Source of the DNA: JAYZAP01 sp964645285
GTDB taxonomy: Bacteria; Pseudomonadota; Alphaproteobacteria; JAAXGF01
Direction: 5' to 3'
Length of the DNA stretch: 5,294 nucleotides
Assembly (NCBI GenBank): GCA_964645285.1
Contig: CAZYDR010000163.1
Location: 1 to 5,294 of the forward strand
Of this stretch, positions 1 to 5,294 are shown piece by piece. The translations under genes and the position numbers were made by a program. How positions within the stretch are numbered: the first letter of the stretch is position 1; every line of letters starts with the position of its first letter. The notes under the pieces are model-generated. The model worked only from the letters and a program-made list of their open reading frames with translations. It made no database searches and was not told the origin of the DNA.

Positions 1-52
<52 letters not shown>

Positions 53-64
53 ATGCTGGGGTGG

Positions 65-93
65 AACCTACGCGTAAGTTTGGGGGGGTGCAA
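65..93 (-). promoter_or_regulatory. Candidate sigma70 promoter for tRNA-Arg
   Basis: On the minus strand, TTGCAC (93 to 88) matches the -35 consensus at four of the first five bases. It is followed by a 17-base spacer and TAGGTT (70 to 65), which keeps the TA....T of the -10 box. Transcription would start near position 58, a few bases ahead of the tRNA 5' end at 52, which suits a short tRNA leader. The spacer begins with a run of C (the + strand carries seven G at 82-88). The spacing and location are good, but the -10 box is weak, and the call rests on pattern alone. Confidence 0.45.
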
Positions 94-94
94 G

Positions 95-123
95 GGGTGG
101 TGCGCGGTGTTGGCGCACCGCCC
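95..123 (-). terminator. Hairpin after the flavoprotein gene, possible terminator
   Basis: A perfect 7-bp inverted repeat (GGTGCGC at 99-105 and GCGCACC at 113-119) encloses a 7-base loop. It extends by three more G:C pairs beyond one mismatch (a T:G wobble if read on the + strand). It lies about 25 bases after the flavoprotein stop codon and just ahead of the candidate tRNA promoter, where a terminator separating the two units would be expected. The 3' side on the minus strand continues with a C-rich stretch rather than a T run, so it is not a classical intrinsic terminator. It could instead serve as a 3'-end stabiliser or a pause site. Confidence 0.45.
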
Positions 124-145
124 ATGCCTGCCGCCGAGGCGTGGC

Positions 146-2188
146 TCACAGGGTACGGCATAGTCTCAGGGCGTCGTAGACCGCGGCGGCGATGTTGCGT
201 GAGGTGACGCAGTCGCCGATGCGGTAGAGCTCGTATTCGCCGTCCGGGTTTTGATCGGCTGGTTGCGGCGCGCCGGCGAGCAGGGCGTCGATGTCGATAA
301 CGCCGCCATTGCGGGCGCCGCCGGTCAAGCCGTGGAAGACATCGTCGGCCGGCCGGGTGCCGTGCTCGACGACAATCTGGTCGGCCTCTTCCTCGCTGAT
401 CTCCATGGTCACCAGGTTCTCGAAGGTCGCCACCAGGCGGTTGCCGGTCTTGGCCACGCGCAGCAATCGCCGGTCGAAGTGGCACGGGATGTCGAGCTCA
501 TAGAAGCGCTTTTTCCAGCTGAAACGCTCGCTATAGGCCAACTCAGGCGTCAAGGCGTCGTCGATCGCCATAAAGCGCACCGCCCGCCCGGCCATGGTCA
601 GCCGTTCGGCGGCGCTCGGCCCCGGGTGACGCCCGGTGCCGTCGTAGACGATGGCGTCGCCGCCGCTGGCCCCGTCGGTGGTCAACGTCTCCCAGAGATC
701 GCTGACATGCTCGCGGCCGTCGAACCCCTCGAGATCGGGAACCCCGCCGGTGGCGATGATGACCACATCGGGGTCGAGCGCCCGCACCTCGTCGGGCTCG
801 GCGAAAACGTTCATGCACACATCGACTCCCAGGCGCCCTAGTTCCAGGGCCCGCCAGTCGGCAACGGCCATGATGTCCTTGCGCCAGCTTCCCGTGGCCG
901 CCAGGCGGAGCTGGCCGCCGAGCTGGGGCGCGGCTTCCAGGAGCGTCACCTCATGGCCGCGCTCCGCCGTCACCCGGGCGGCTTCGAGGCCCGCCGGTCC
1001 GCCGCCCACCACCACCACGCGCCGCGCCGCGCTGGTTCGTTCAATGTCATGGGACATGGTGGCCTCGCGGCCGGTGGCGGCGTTGTGAGCACAGACCGGC
1101 CGGTTATCGCCCATGCAGTTTGTCATGCCGACGCAGGGCCGGATATGGTCCTCCATGCCGGCTTCAAGTTTGCGCACGATATGGGGGTCCGCGATATGGG
1201 CGCGGGTCATGGCGACCATGTCGAGCAAACCCTCGGCGATGGCGTGGCGCGCGGTCGCCATGTCGGTGATGCGGGCGGCGTGAAACACCGGCAGGGAGAC
1301 TTCGCGCTTGAAGGCGGCGGCGGGCTCAAGCCACGGCGCCAGGGGCGACGCCATGCCCGGCATACATTCCAGGGCGAGGCCGCGGGTGGTATCCATGCGT
1401 CCGTAGTTAGCGTTGAAGAAGTCGATCGTCCCGCCGGCCTCGAAGGCCTGGGCGATCTCGACACAGTCATCGAAATTGAGACCGTCGGCCATGCCCTCAT
1501 CGACCGTGTAGCGCAGGCCGACCACGAAGTCGTCGCCGACCCGGCGGCGGATCTCCTCGTGGACCAATAGTCCGAAGCGGCTACGGTTGGCCAGAGAGCC
1601 GCCAAAGCGGTCGTTGCGCTGGTTGGTCACCGGCGACAGGAACTGACCGATGAGATGGCCGCCGGCCAGGGTCTCGATACCGTCGAGGCCGCCCTCCTTG
1701 CAGCGCCGCGCCGCGTCGCCGTAGGCCGCGACCACCCGGGCGATGTCGTGCTCGTCCATCTCGCGAGCGAACGAGCGGTGCAGGATCTCGCGGCTCGGCG
1801 ATGGGGCGATGACCGGCAGCCAGTTGTCGGCATAGGCGTCGCCGCGGCGGCCGAGGTGGGTGATCTGGCACATCAGGGCGGCGCCGTGGCGGTGCATGCG
1901 TTCAGAGAACTTTTGCAGATGGGGAATGCAGCCGTCGACGCCGACGTTGAGCTGCTCGAAGGTGTTGGGGCTGTCCGGCGCCACGTTCGACGAGCCGCCG
2001 AACATGGAAAGCGCGATGCCGCCCCTGGCCTTCTCCTCGTGATAACTCTGATAACGGTCTGCCGCCATGCCATCGTCACCCAGGCCACAGGCATGGCTGG
2101 TACTCATGATCCTGTTCTTGAGGGTCAGATGCTTGAGTTGGAAGGGCTGAAGTAAGGGGTCAGTTGTTCGCTTGTCACCGCTGTTCAT
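146..2188 (-). CDS. NADH:flavin oxidoreductase, TMADH/DgcA-type two-domain flavoprotein
   Basis: The 680-residue product resembles the family of trimethylamine dehydrogenase, 2,4-dienoyl-CoA reductase and the demethylases for dimethylglycine and N-methylproline. These cytoplasmic enzymes oxidise a small substrate at FMN in a TIM barrel and pass electrons through an iron-sulfur cluster. Residues 10-345 form the Old Yellow Enzyme-like barrel: PFQLKHLTLKNRI near 15-27, QITHLGRRG at 108-116, QFLSP at 182-186, RFGGS at 194-198, MTRAHIADP at 327-335. Cluster-type cysteines lie at 352, 358 and 366. A dinucleotide-binding GGGPAG motif is at 395-400, ATGG at 479-482 and the C-terminal RIGDC at 656-660. 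The frame is open upstream to a TTG at 2287, but ATG 2188 places the conserved N-terminus correctly. GGAGG lies 12 bases and GAGG 3 bases ahead of it, neither ideally spaced. Length is normal for the family. The closest functional group I recognise is the DgcA-like amine demethylases, but no electron-transfer partner is nearby and the substrate is unknown. Confidence 0.93.
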   Translation of the reverse strand: MNSGDKRTTDPLLQPFQLKHLTLKNRIMSTSHACGLGDDGMAADRYQSYHEEKARGGIALSMFGGSSNVAPDSPNTFEQLNVGVDGCIPHLQKFSERMHRHGAALMCQITHLGRRGDAYADNWLPVIAPSPSREILHRSFAREMDEHDIARVVAAYGDAARRCKEGGLDGIETLAGGHLIGQFLSPVTNQRNDRFGGSLANRSRFGLLVHEEIRRRVGDDFVVGLRYTVDEGMADGLNFDDCVEIAQAFEAGGTIDFFNANYGRMDTTRGLALECMPGMASPLAPWLEPAAAFKREVSLPVFHAARITDMATARHAIAEGLLDMVAMTRAHIADPHIVRKLEAGMEDHIRPCVGMTNCMGDNRPVCAHNAATGREATMSHDIERTSAARRVVVVGGGPAGLEAARVTAERGHEVTLLEAAPQLGGQLRLAATGSWRKDIMAVADWRALELGRLGVDVCMNVFAEPDEVRALDPDVVIIATGGVPDLEGFDGREHVSDLWETLTTDGASGGDAIVYDGTGRHPGPSAAERLTMAGRAVRFMAIDDALTPELAYSERFSWKKRFYELDIPCHFDRRLLRVAKTGNRLVATFENLVTMEISEEEADQIVVEHGTRPADDVFHGLTGGARNGGVIDIDALLAGAPQPADQNPDGEYELYRIGDCVTSRNIAAAVYDALRLCRTL

Positions 2189-2306
2189 AGGCCTCGCCGT
2201 CCTCCGGGAAGTCGGACTGCTGCCGACAGTGACAGCACGAATTCCGACCGTAGCGCCGAGCCTGCCCTCTCGCCCGGTCATCGTCAACGGCGGACGTCAG
2301 TTGAGC
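2189..2306 (-). other. Intergenic leader ahead of the flavoprotein gene
   Basis: This 118-base gap separates the Ala-rich small gene from the flavoprotein. The gap is long enough for a promoter, unlike the tight junctions upstream. A TTGACG hexamer (2287 to 2282, minus strand) would be a good -35 box, but I find no acceptable -10 box at 16 to 18 bases from it. An imperfect inverted repeat with GCTG/CAGC ends spans about 2219-2236. It could be an operator half-site pair, but its arms are short and interrupted. No hairpin with a T run is seen, so there is no visible terminator for the upstream gene. Confidence 0.3.
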
Positions 2307-2813
2307 TCAGGCGGCCGGTTGGTTGGCAATCCAGGTGATCGTGGCGGCGAAGCCGGAAAAGGCGTCGCTGGCCCGGGCCGCAATGATTGCCCGGTGCTCG
2401 GGCGCGGCCTGTATGGCGGCGGCGACGATGGCCGAGACCGCCTCGGGATGGGCCACGATGGCGGCGATGACCGCCGACGACAGTTCGGCCTCGGCGGCAT
2501 AGTCGATGGTTGCGGGCAGGCTCGTGGACGGTACCAGGCTGGCCATCAGGGCGGCACCGATGGCGCGGACGTCGCGCCGGGCAATGGCTTCGGCGATGGC
2601 CGCCGCCGCGTCGGCGGGCAAGGCCATGGTGCCGGAATTCATGGTGGTATTCACGGCGGCAACAGCGGTCAGATCCCAACCGGGTTCCATCACCGGCGAT
2701 GTGGGTTCGGGCTCCGCCGCCGCCACCTGGGTCGACTGGTTAGTAATGCACGGGGGCGTGCGCGGTACTGTGGCCAGGGCACGCATGATCGGGCCACTTT
2801 GCCCGCCCGACAT
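2307..2813 (-). CDS. Ala-rich hypothetical protein with 14-residue repeats
   Basis: I do not recognise a named family. From ATG 2813 the product has 168 residues. Residues 1-60 are low in order, rich in Pro, Thr and Ala, with one Cys (22). Residues 66-94 look like one Ala-rich amphipathic helix. Residues 114-155 form three tandem 14-residue repeats, starting AVIAA, AIVAA and AIIAA, with Pro-Glu at position 10-11 in the first two. I see no signal peptide or transmembrane segment. Ala-rich repeats of this type (AAIVAAxxAAPE) occur, to my memory, in uncharacterised alphaproteobacterial proteins. The start is uncertain: ATGs at 2813, 2786, 2690 and 2642 all lack a clear ribosome site, and codon choice before about 2700 is less GC-biased than after it. 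Starting 16 bases after the permease stop, it may be the last gene of that operon. The opposite-strand frames here look like Gly/Arg-rich shadows. Confidence 0.6.
   Translation of the reverse strand: MSGGQSGPIMRALATVPRTPPCITNQSTQVAAAEPEPTSPVMEPGWDLTAVAAVNTTMNSGTMALPADAAAAIAEAIARRDVRAIGAALMASLVPSTSLPATIDYAAEAELSSAVIAAIVAHPEAVSAIVAAAIQAAPEHRAIIAARASDAFSGFAATITWIANQPAA
2785..2813 (-). repeat. Hairpin over the start of the Ala-rich gene
   Basis: On the minus strand TCGGGC (2810 to 2805) pairs with GCCCGA (2794 to 2789) around a 10-base loop. The flanking ATG (2813 to 2811) can pair with CAT (2787 to 2785) if one T is bulged. The structure begins 16 bases past the permease stop. It would bury the first candidate ATG of the Ala-rich gene and touch the second. 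It has no T run after it, so it may be a start-site control element, an mRNA 3'-end structure for the ABC genes, or chance in GC-rich DNA. Confidence 0.35.
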
Positions 2814-2829
2814 TACCCAATCGTTAAGA

Positions 2830-4017
2830 TTACTGAGCGCCGAACAACAGGGCGTCGCGATCGTAGAGCCGGGCTGCGAGCAGCAACAGCAGGGCCCCGA
2901 CAAGGCCGGTGATTATAGCCGCCAGGGCCATGTCCAGATTTTCCACCGGCTCACCGCGGGCAAGCTGACCGATCAACAGGGTCTGGCCAAAGGTCGGGAT
3001 GGCCATCATCCACGGGTGGGCGTTGACCGAGACGAAGACCAACACCAACCCAGGCAGGGACGGCACCAGGGGCAGCAGACCGAGGTAGGTCTGGGTCTCC
3101 TTGAAGCTGCGGGTCAGGGTGGCGACGATAATCTGAATCGCCACCGCCAGCACCATCAGTGGCAGGCAGACGAAGAACGTGGTGACGAACATGCCGGGCC
3201 CGAGGTCGACTTCAAGACCGTATTCGCCCCAGGTAATCACCTCGAATACCAGTTTGAAGGCGATCAGTTGCACGATCACCGCCATGGCAGTGAAGGCCAT
3301 GGCCGCCAGGGCCTTGCCCAGCATCAACTCCCAACGCGCCACCGGGTTGGCCAGCAGGGGCTCCAGCGAGCCCCGCTCACGCTCCCCCGAGGTGGTGTCG
3401 ATGGCGAGATAGACGCCGCCGATGAAGATGGTGAAGATCAGGAACGGCGGCATCATGTTGAGGAAAAAGCCGGTCAGATTGCGGCCCACGGCGACGTTGA
3501 GCTGTTTGATCTTGAGCGGCACCGCTACGGCCGCGTCGAGGCCGAGAGCCTTGAGCCGGATGTCGCTGACCTCGGCGTTGTAGTCGCCAAGCGCCGCCAG
3601 GGTCCAGCTCATGGCGACCACTGCCGACAGGCGCGAGCCGTCGACCACCAGGTGAACCGCCGCCTGACGGCCGCCCTCGAAGCGGCTCTCGTAATCGGGC
3701 GGGATTATCAGCGCCGTGTCGTATTGGCCGGTGCGTACCGCATAGGCCGGGTTGACCGGCGCCGGCACGACATTGGCGCCCTTGGCCTCGAGATGGGCGA
3801 CCAGGGCAGGGGCGTTTTCGGCGCCCCGGATCGGCAACGTGTAGGACGTGGTCGGTAGGGCGGTGATGGTCATGCCGACGAAGGCGACCAGGGCGCCGAC
3901 CAGCGCCGGCCCGATGAACGGGTAGGCCAGGGCCATGGCCAGGCTGCGCCGGTCGCGAAAATTGTCGATGGCCTCCTTGGCGAACACGATCCACAGGCGC
4001 TCGAACATGGTCCTCAT
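2830..4017 (-). CDS. natB: NatB-type ABC-2 family transporter permease
   Basis: This is a 395-residue membrane subunit of an ABC exporter, partner of the ATPase encoded just upstream. It has the NatB layout. A short cytoplasmic N-terminus (MFERLWIVFAKEAIDNFRDR) leads to a first membrane segment near 27-54. A large extracytoplasmic domain spans about 55-180, followed by a cluster of hydrophobic segments near 183-206, 236-261, 276-301, 311-331 and 362-382. The conserved GERERGSLEPLL motif at 211-222, followed by NPVARWELMLGK, is the hallmark that I use to assign NatB rather than a general ABC-2 permease. The ATG at 4017 overlaps the ATPase stop as ATGA, which implies translational coupling. A second ATG at 4008 is possible. 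The reading frame extends further upstream, but that part runs inside the ATPase gene and is Arg-rich shadow. The founding NatAB of Bacillus exports Na+. Many relatives have other or unknown substrates, so the symbol is family-level only. Confidence 0.9.
   Translation of the reverse strand: MRTMFERLWIVFAKEAIDNFRDRRSLAMALAYPFIGPALVGALVAFVGMTITALPTTSYTLPIRGAENAPALVAHLEAKGANVVPAPVNPAYAVRTGQYDTALIIPPDYESRFEGGRQAAVHLVVDGSRLSAVVAMSWTLAALGDYNAEVSDIRLKALGLDAAVAVPLKIKQLNVAVGRNLTGFFLNMMPPFLIFTIFIGGVYLAIDTTSGERERGSLEPLLANPVARWELMLGKALAAMAFTAMAVIVQLIAFKLVFEVITWGEYGLEVDLGPGMFVTTFFVCLPLMVLAVAIQIIVATLTRSFKETQTYLGLLPLVPSLPGLVLVFVSVNAHPWMMAIPTFGQTLLIGQLARGEPVENLDMALAAIITGLVGALLLLLAARLYDRDALLFGAQ
4014..4017 (-). 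other. ATGA stop/start overlap coupling ATPase and permease
   Basis: On the minus strand ATGA contains both the permease ATG (4017 to 4015) and the ATPase TGA (4016 to 4014). The upstream bases GCGGGGAC give only a weak ribosome site very close to the ATG. Translation of the permease is therefore probably helped by ribosomes finishing the ATPase, which would balance the two subunits. Confidence 0.8.
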
Positions 4018-4763
4018 GTCCCCGCGATTTCGCCGTCGTCGCCGCTGTCCGTATCCGTGGCGTGGAGAAAAACCTCCTCCAGGTCGGTCTGACCGGTAGC
4101 GTGGCGCAATTCGTTCGGCGTGCCATCGGCGATGACCTGGCCGTCGCTGAGAACCACCAGCTTGTCGCACAGTTGCTCGACCTCGGACATGATGTGGCTG
4201 GAAAACAGCACGCAGCGACCCTCGTCGCGAATGCGCCGGAAAAGGCCGCGGGTGGCCCGGGCGCTGGCCACGTCGAGGCCGTTGGTCGGCTCGTCGAGTA
4301 GCACGTTGTGAGGCCGGTGGACCAGGGCCCGGGCCAAGGCGACCTTCATGGTCTGGCCCTTGGAGAAGCCCTGGGCCCGGCGGTCGGCGATGTCTCCCAT
4401 GTCGAGCATCTTGAACAGCTCATCGATGCGGTTCTCCAACGCCGCGCCCTTCATGCTGTGGAGGCGACCGAAGTAGCGCACATGCTCGCGGCTGGTCAGG
4501 CGCGGATAGAGGCCGCGAGTGTCGGCCAGAACGCCGATGCGGCGCTGCACCTCGCGCCGGTCCGTACCGGTGTCGAAGCCGTCGACCGCCACGCTGCCGG
4601 TGTCGGGTTTGAACACCGTATAGAGAATTCGTAGGGTCGTGGTCTTGCCGGCGCCGTTGGGGCCGATCAGGCCGGTGATGGCGCCGTCGGCGACGGCAAA
4701 GCTGACGCCGCGCAGGGCGTGGACCGCCTTGAAATGCTTTTCCAGGCCGTTGACGTCAATCAT
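4014..4763 (-). CDS. natA: NatA-type ABC transporter ATP-binding protein
   Basis: This 249-residue cytoplasmic ATPase would drive the NatB-type permease that follows. All nucleotide-binding motifs are present: Walker A GPNGAGKT at 34-41, signature FSKGQ at 133-137 in place of LSGGQ, Walker B with catalytic Glu in VLLDEP at 154-159, D-loop GLD at 162-164 and switch His at 190. The segment LADTRGLYPRLTSRE (79-93) sits where the Q-loop glutamine normally lies and has no Gln. This GLYxRLTxRE form is what I associate with the NatA group. The C-terminus is an acidic tail (237-245). The frame is open to a TTG at 4805 inside the preceding gene, but ATG 4763 begins the standard MIDVxGLxKxF N-terminus. 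No good Shine-Dalgarno sequence precedes it, and the 13-base gap to the hydratase stop suggests read-through from an upstream promoter. The transported substrate cannot be read from the sequence. Confidence 0.93.
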   Translation of the reverse strand: MIDVNGLEKHFKAVHALRGVSFAVADGAITGLIGPNGAGKTTTLRILYTVFKPDTGSVAVDGFDTGTDRREVQRRIGVLADTRGLYPRLTSREHVRYFGRLHSMKGAALENRIDELFKMLDMGDIADRRAQGFSKGQTMKVALARALVHRPHNVLLDEPTNGLDVASARATRGLFRRIRDEGRCVLFSSHIMSEVEQLCDKLVVLSDGQVIADGTPNELRHATGQTDLEEVFLHATDTDSGDDGEIAGT

Positions 4764-4776
4764 GCAGCAACCGGAA

Positions 4777-5294
4777 TCATACAAACGTCGCGCTGGCTTC
4801 GCCAAGACCGTCGATAATGGCGCTTACGGTGCTACCCGGCTCAATATCGCCGAGATAGACCAGGCTGCCGGTCAACACGACGTCGCCATGGCGCAGGGAC
4901 TTGCCGCGTTCGGCCAGCAGATTGGCCAGCCAGACCATGGCATTGAGTGGATGCCCCATGACTTCGCGGCCAACGCCGCGGCCGATTTCACTGCCGTTGA
5001 CCTCGGCCCGGCCGACCACCGTGGCAAGGTCGATGGCCTGCCAATCGACCACCGGCGGGCCCAGCACACAGCCGGCGCCGGAGAAATCGTCGGCAATGGC
5101 GCCCGGCAATCCCAGGGCCTTGAAGTTGCTGGCGCGGCCGTCGATCAACTCGAGTGATGCCATGCAGGCGCTGATCGCGGCGGCCACGGTCTCCCTGTCG
5201 AAGGGCGCCAGATGAGCCGGCAGGTCGCCGCTCATCTGCATGGCGATCTCGACCTCGATACCGGCTTTCACATAGTCGTCGAGGTGCAGGGTGA
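4777..5294 (-). CDS. 2-keto-4-pentenoate hydratase / FAH-fold family protein, partial (N-terminus missing)
   Basis: The gene enters from the right edge. About 171 residues are visible, out of the 250-270 usual for this family, so the start lies outside the window. The MhpD/DmpH-type enzymes hydrate 2-hydroxypenta-2,4-dienoate or decarboxylate 4-oxalocrotonate in meta-cleavage of aromatic compounds, using a divalent metal. The visible part holds the expected landmarks. The Glu-x-Glu metal pair is in GIEVEIA (visible residues 11-17). An acidic residue lies in LELIDGR, then IADDFSGAGCVLGPPV, GHPLNAMVWLANLLAERG, and the C-terminal GDVVLTGSL segment before the final IDGLGE strand. The IADD form, where MhpD has IADN as I recall it, suggests a related hydratase rather than MhpD itself. 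No other ring-cleavage gene is visible, so the exact substrate is open. Confidence 0.88.
   Translation of the reverse strand, partial: TLHLDDYVKAGIEVEIAMQMSGDLPAHLAPFDRETVAAAISACMASLELIDGRASNFKALGLPGAIADDFSGAGCVLGPPVVDWQAIDLATVVGRAEVNGSEIGRGVGREVMGHPLNAMVWLANLLAERGKSLRHGDVVLTGSLVYLGDIEPGSTVSAIIDGLGEASATFV

Noticed and set aside
251..2155. Several + strand open frames opposite the flavoprotein gene (for example 953-1570 and 1655-2155)
   Set aside because: They mirror the well-conserved flavoprotein on the other strand, have no coherent motifs, and overlap each other.
2189..2287. TTG start giving a 713-residue flavoprotein
   Set aside because: The extra 33 residues are Arg/Thr/Gly-rich with no family match and no ribosome site. 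ATG 2188 puts the conserved PFQLKHLTLKNR segment at the normal distance from the start.
2282..2287. TTGACG as a -35 box for the flavoprotein gene
   Set aside because: No TAnnnT-like -10 hexamer is found 16 to 18 bases downstream, so the match is probably chance.
2506..3858. A 450-residue open frame on the + strand
   Set aside because: It lies opposite the NatB-type permease and the Ala-rich gene. Its product is rich in His, Gln, Gly and Arg with no recognisable domain. It is the usual antisense shadow of a GC-rich gene.
4018..4170. Upstream extension of the permease frame by 51 residues
   Set aside because: It lies inside the ATPase gene, is Arg/Gly-rich and unlike any permease N-terminus. 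The ATGA overlap start at 4017 fits the family.

Overview
The window is GC-rich, and every supported gene lies on the minus strand, so the region is best read from right to left. The strong G/C bias at third codon positions and a tRNA-Arg(CCG) of the usual alphaproteobacterial form suggest a free-living alphaproteobacterium with a high-GC genome, perhaps of Rhodospirillales type. That placement is inference from sequence style, not a database result.

In the direction of transcription the layout is as follows. (1) The C-terminal two thirds of a 2-keto-4-pentenoate hydratase / fumarylacetoacetate-hydrolase-fold protein runs in from the right edge. (2) After 13 bases comes a NatA-type ABC transporter ATPase. 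(3) A NatB-type ABC-2 permease starts within the ATPase stop codon through an ATGA overlap. (4) A small Ala-rich protein of unknown function follows 16 bases later. It contains three tandem 14-residue repeats. (5) After a gap of 118 bases comes a 680-residue two-part flavoprotein of the NADH:flavin oxidoreductase / trimethylamine dehydrogenase / DgcA type. (6) A spacer with a strong hairpin and a plausible promoter leads into the 5' two thirds of tRNA-Arg(CCG), which is cut by the left edge.

Genes 1 to 3, and perhaps 4, could form one transcription unit. The two ABC genes clearly work together as an efflux-type transporter. The hydratase points to ring-cleavage or keto-acid catabolism, and the flavoprotein to oxidation of an N-methylated or unsaturated small molecule. 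Nothing in the window ties these two enzymes to the transporter or to each other by function.

I see no mobile element, CRISPR array, defence system or clear new multi-gene system. The points most worth a second look are the flavoprotein's departures from the canonical active-site and iron-sulfur cysteine patterns, and the small 14-residue-repeat protein.
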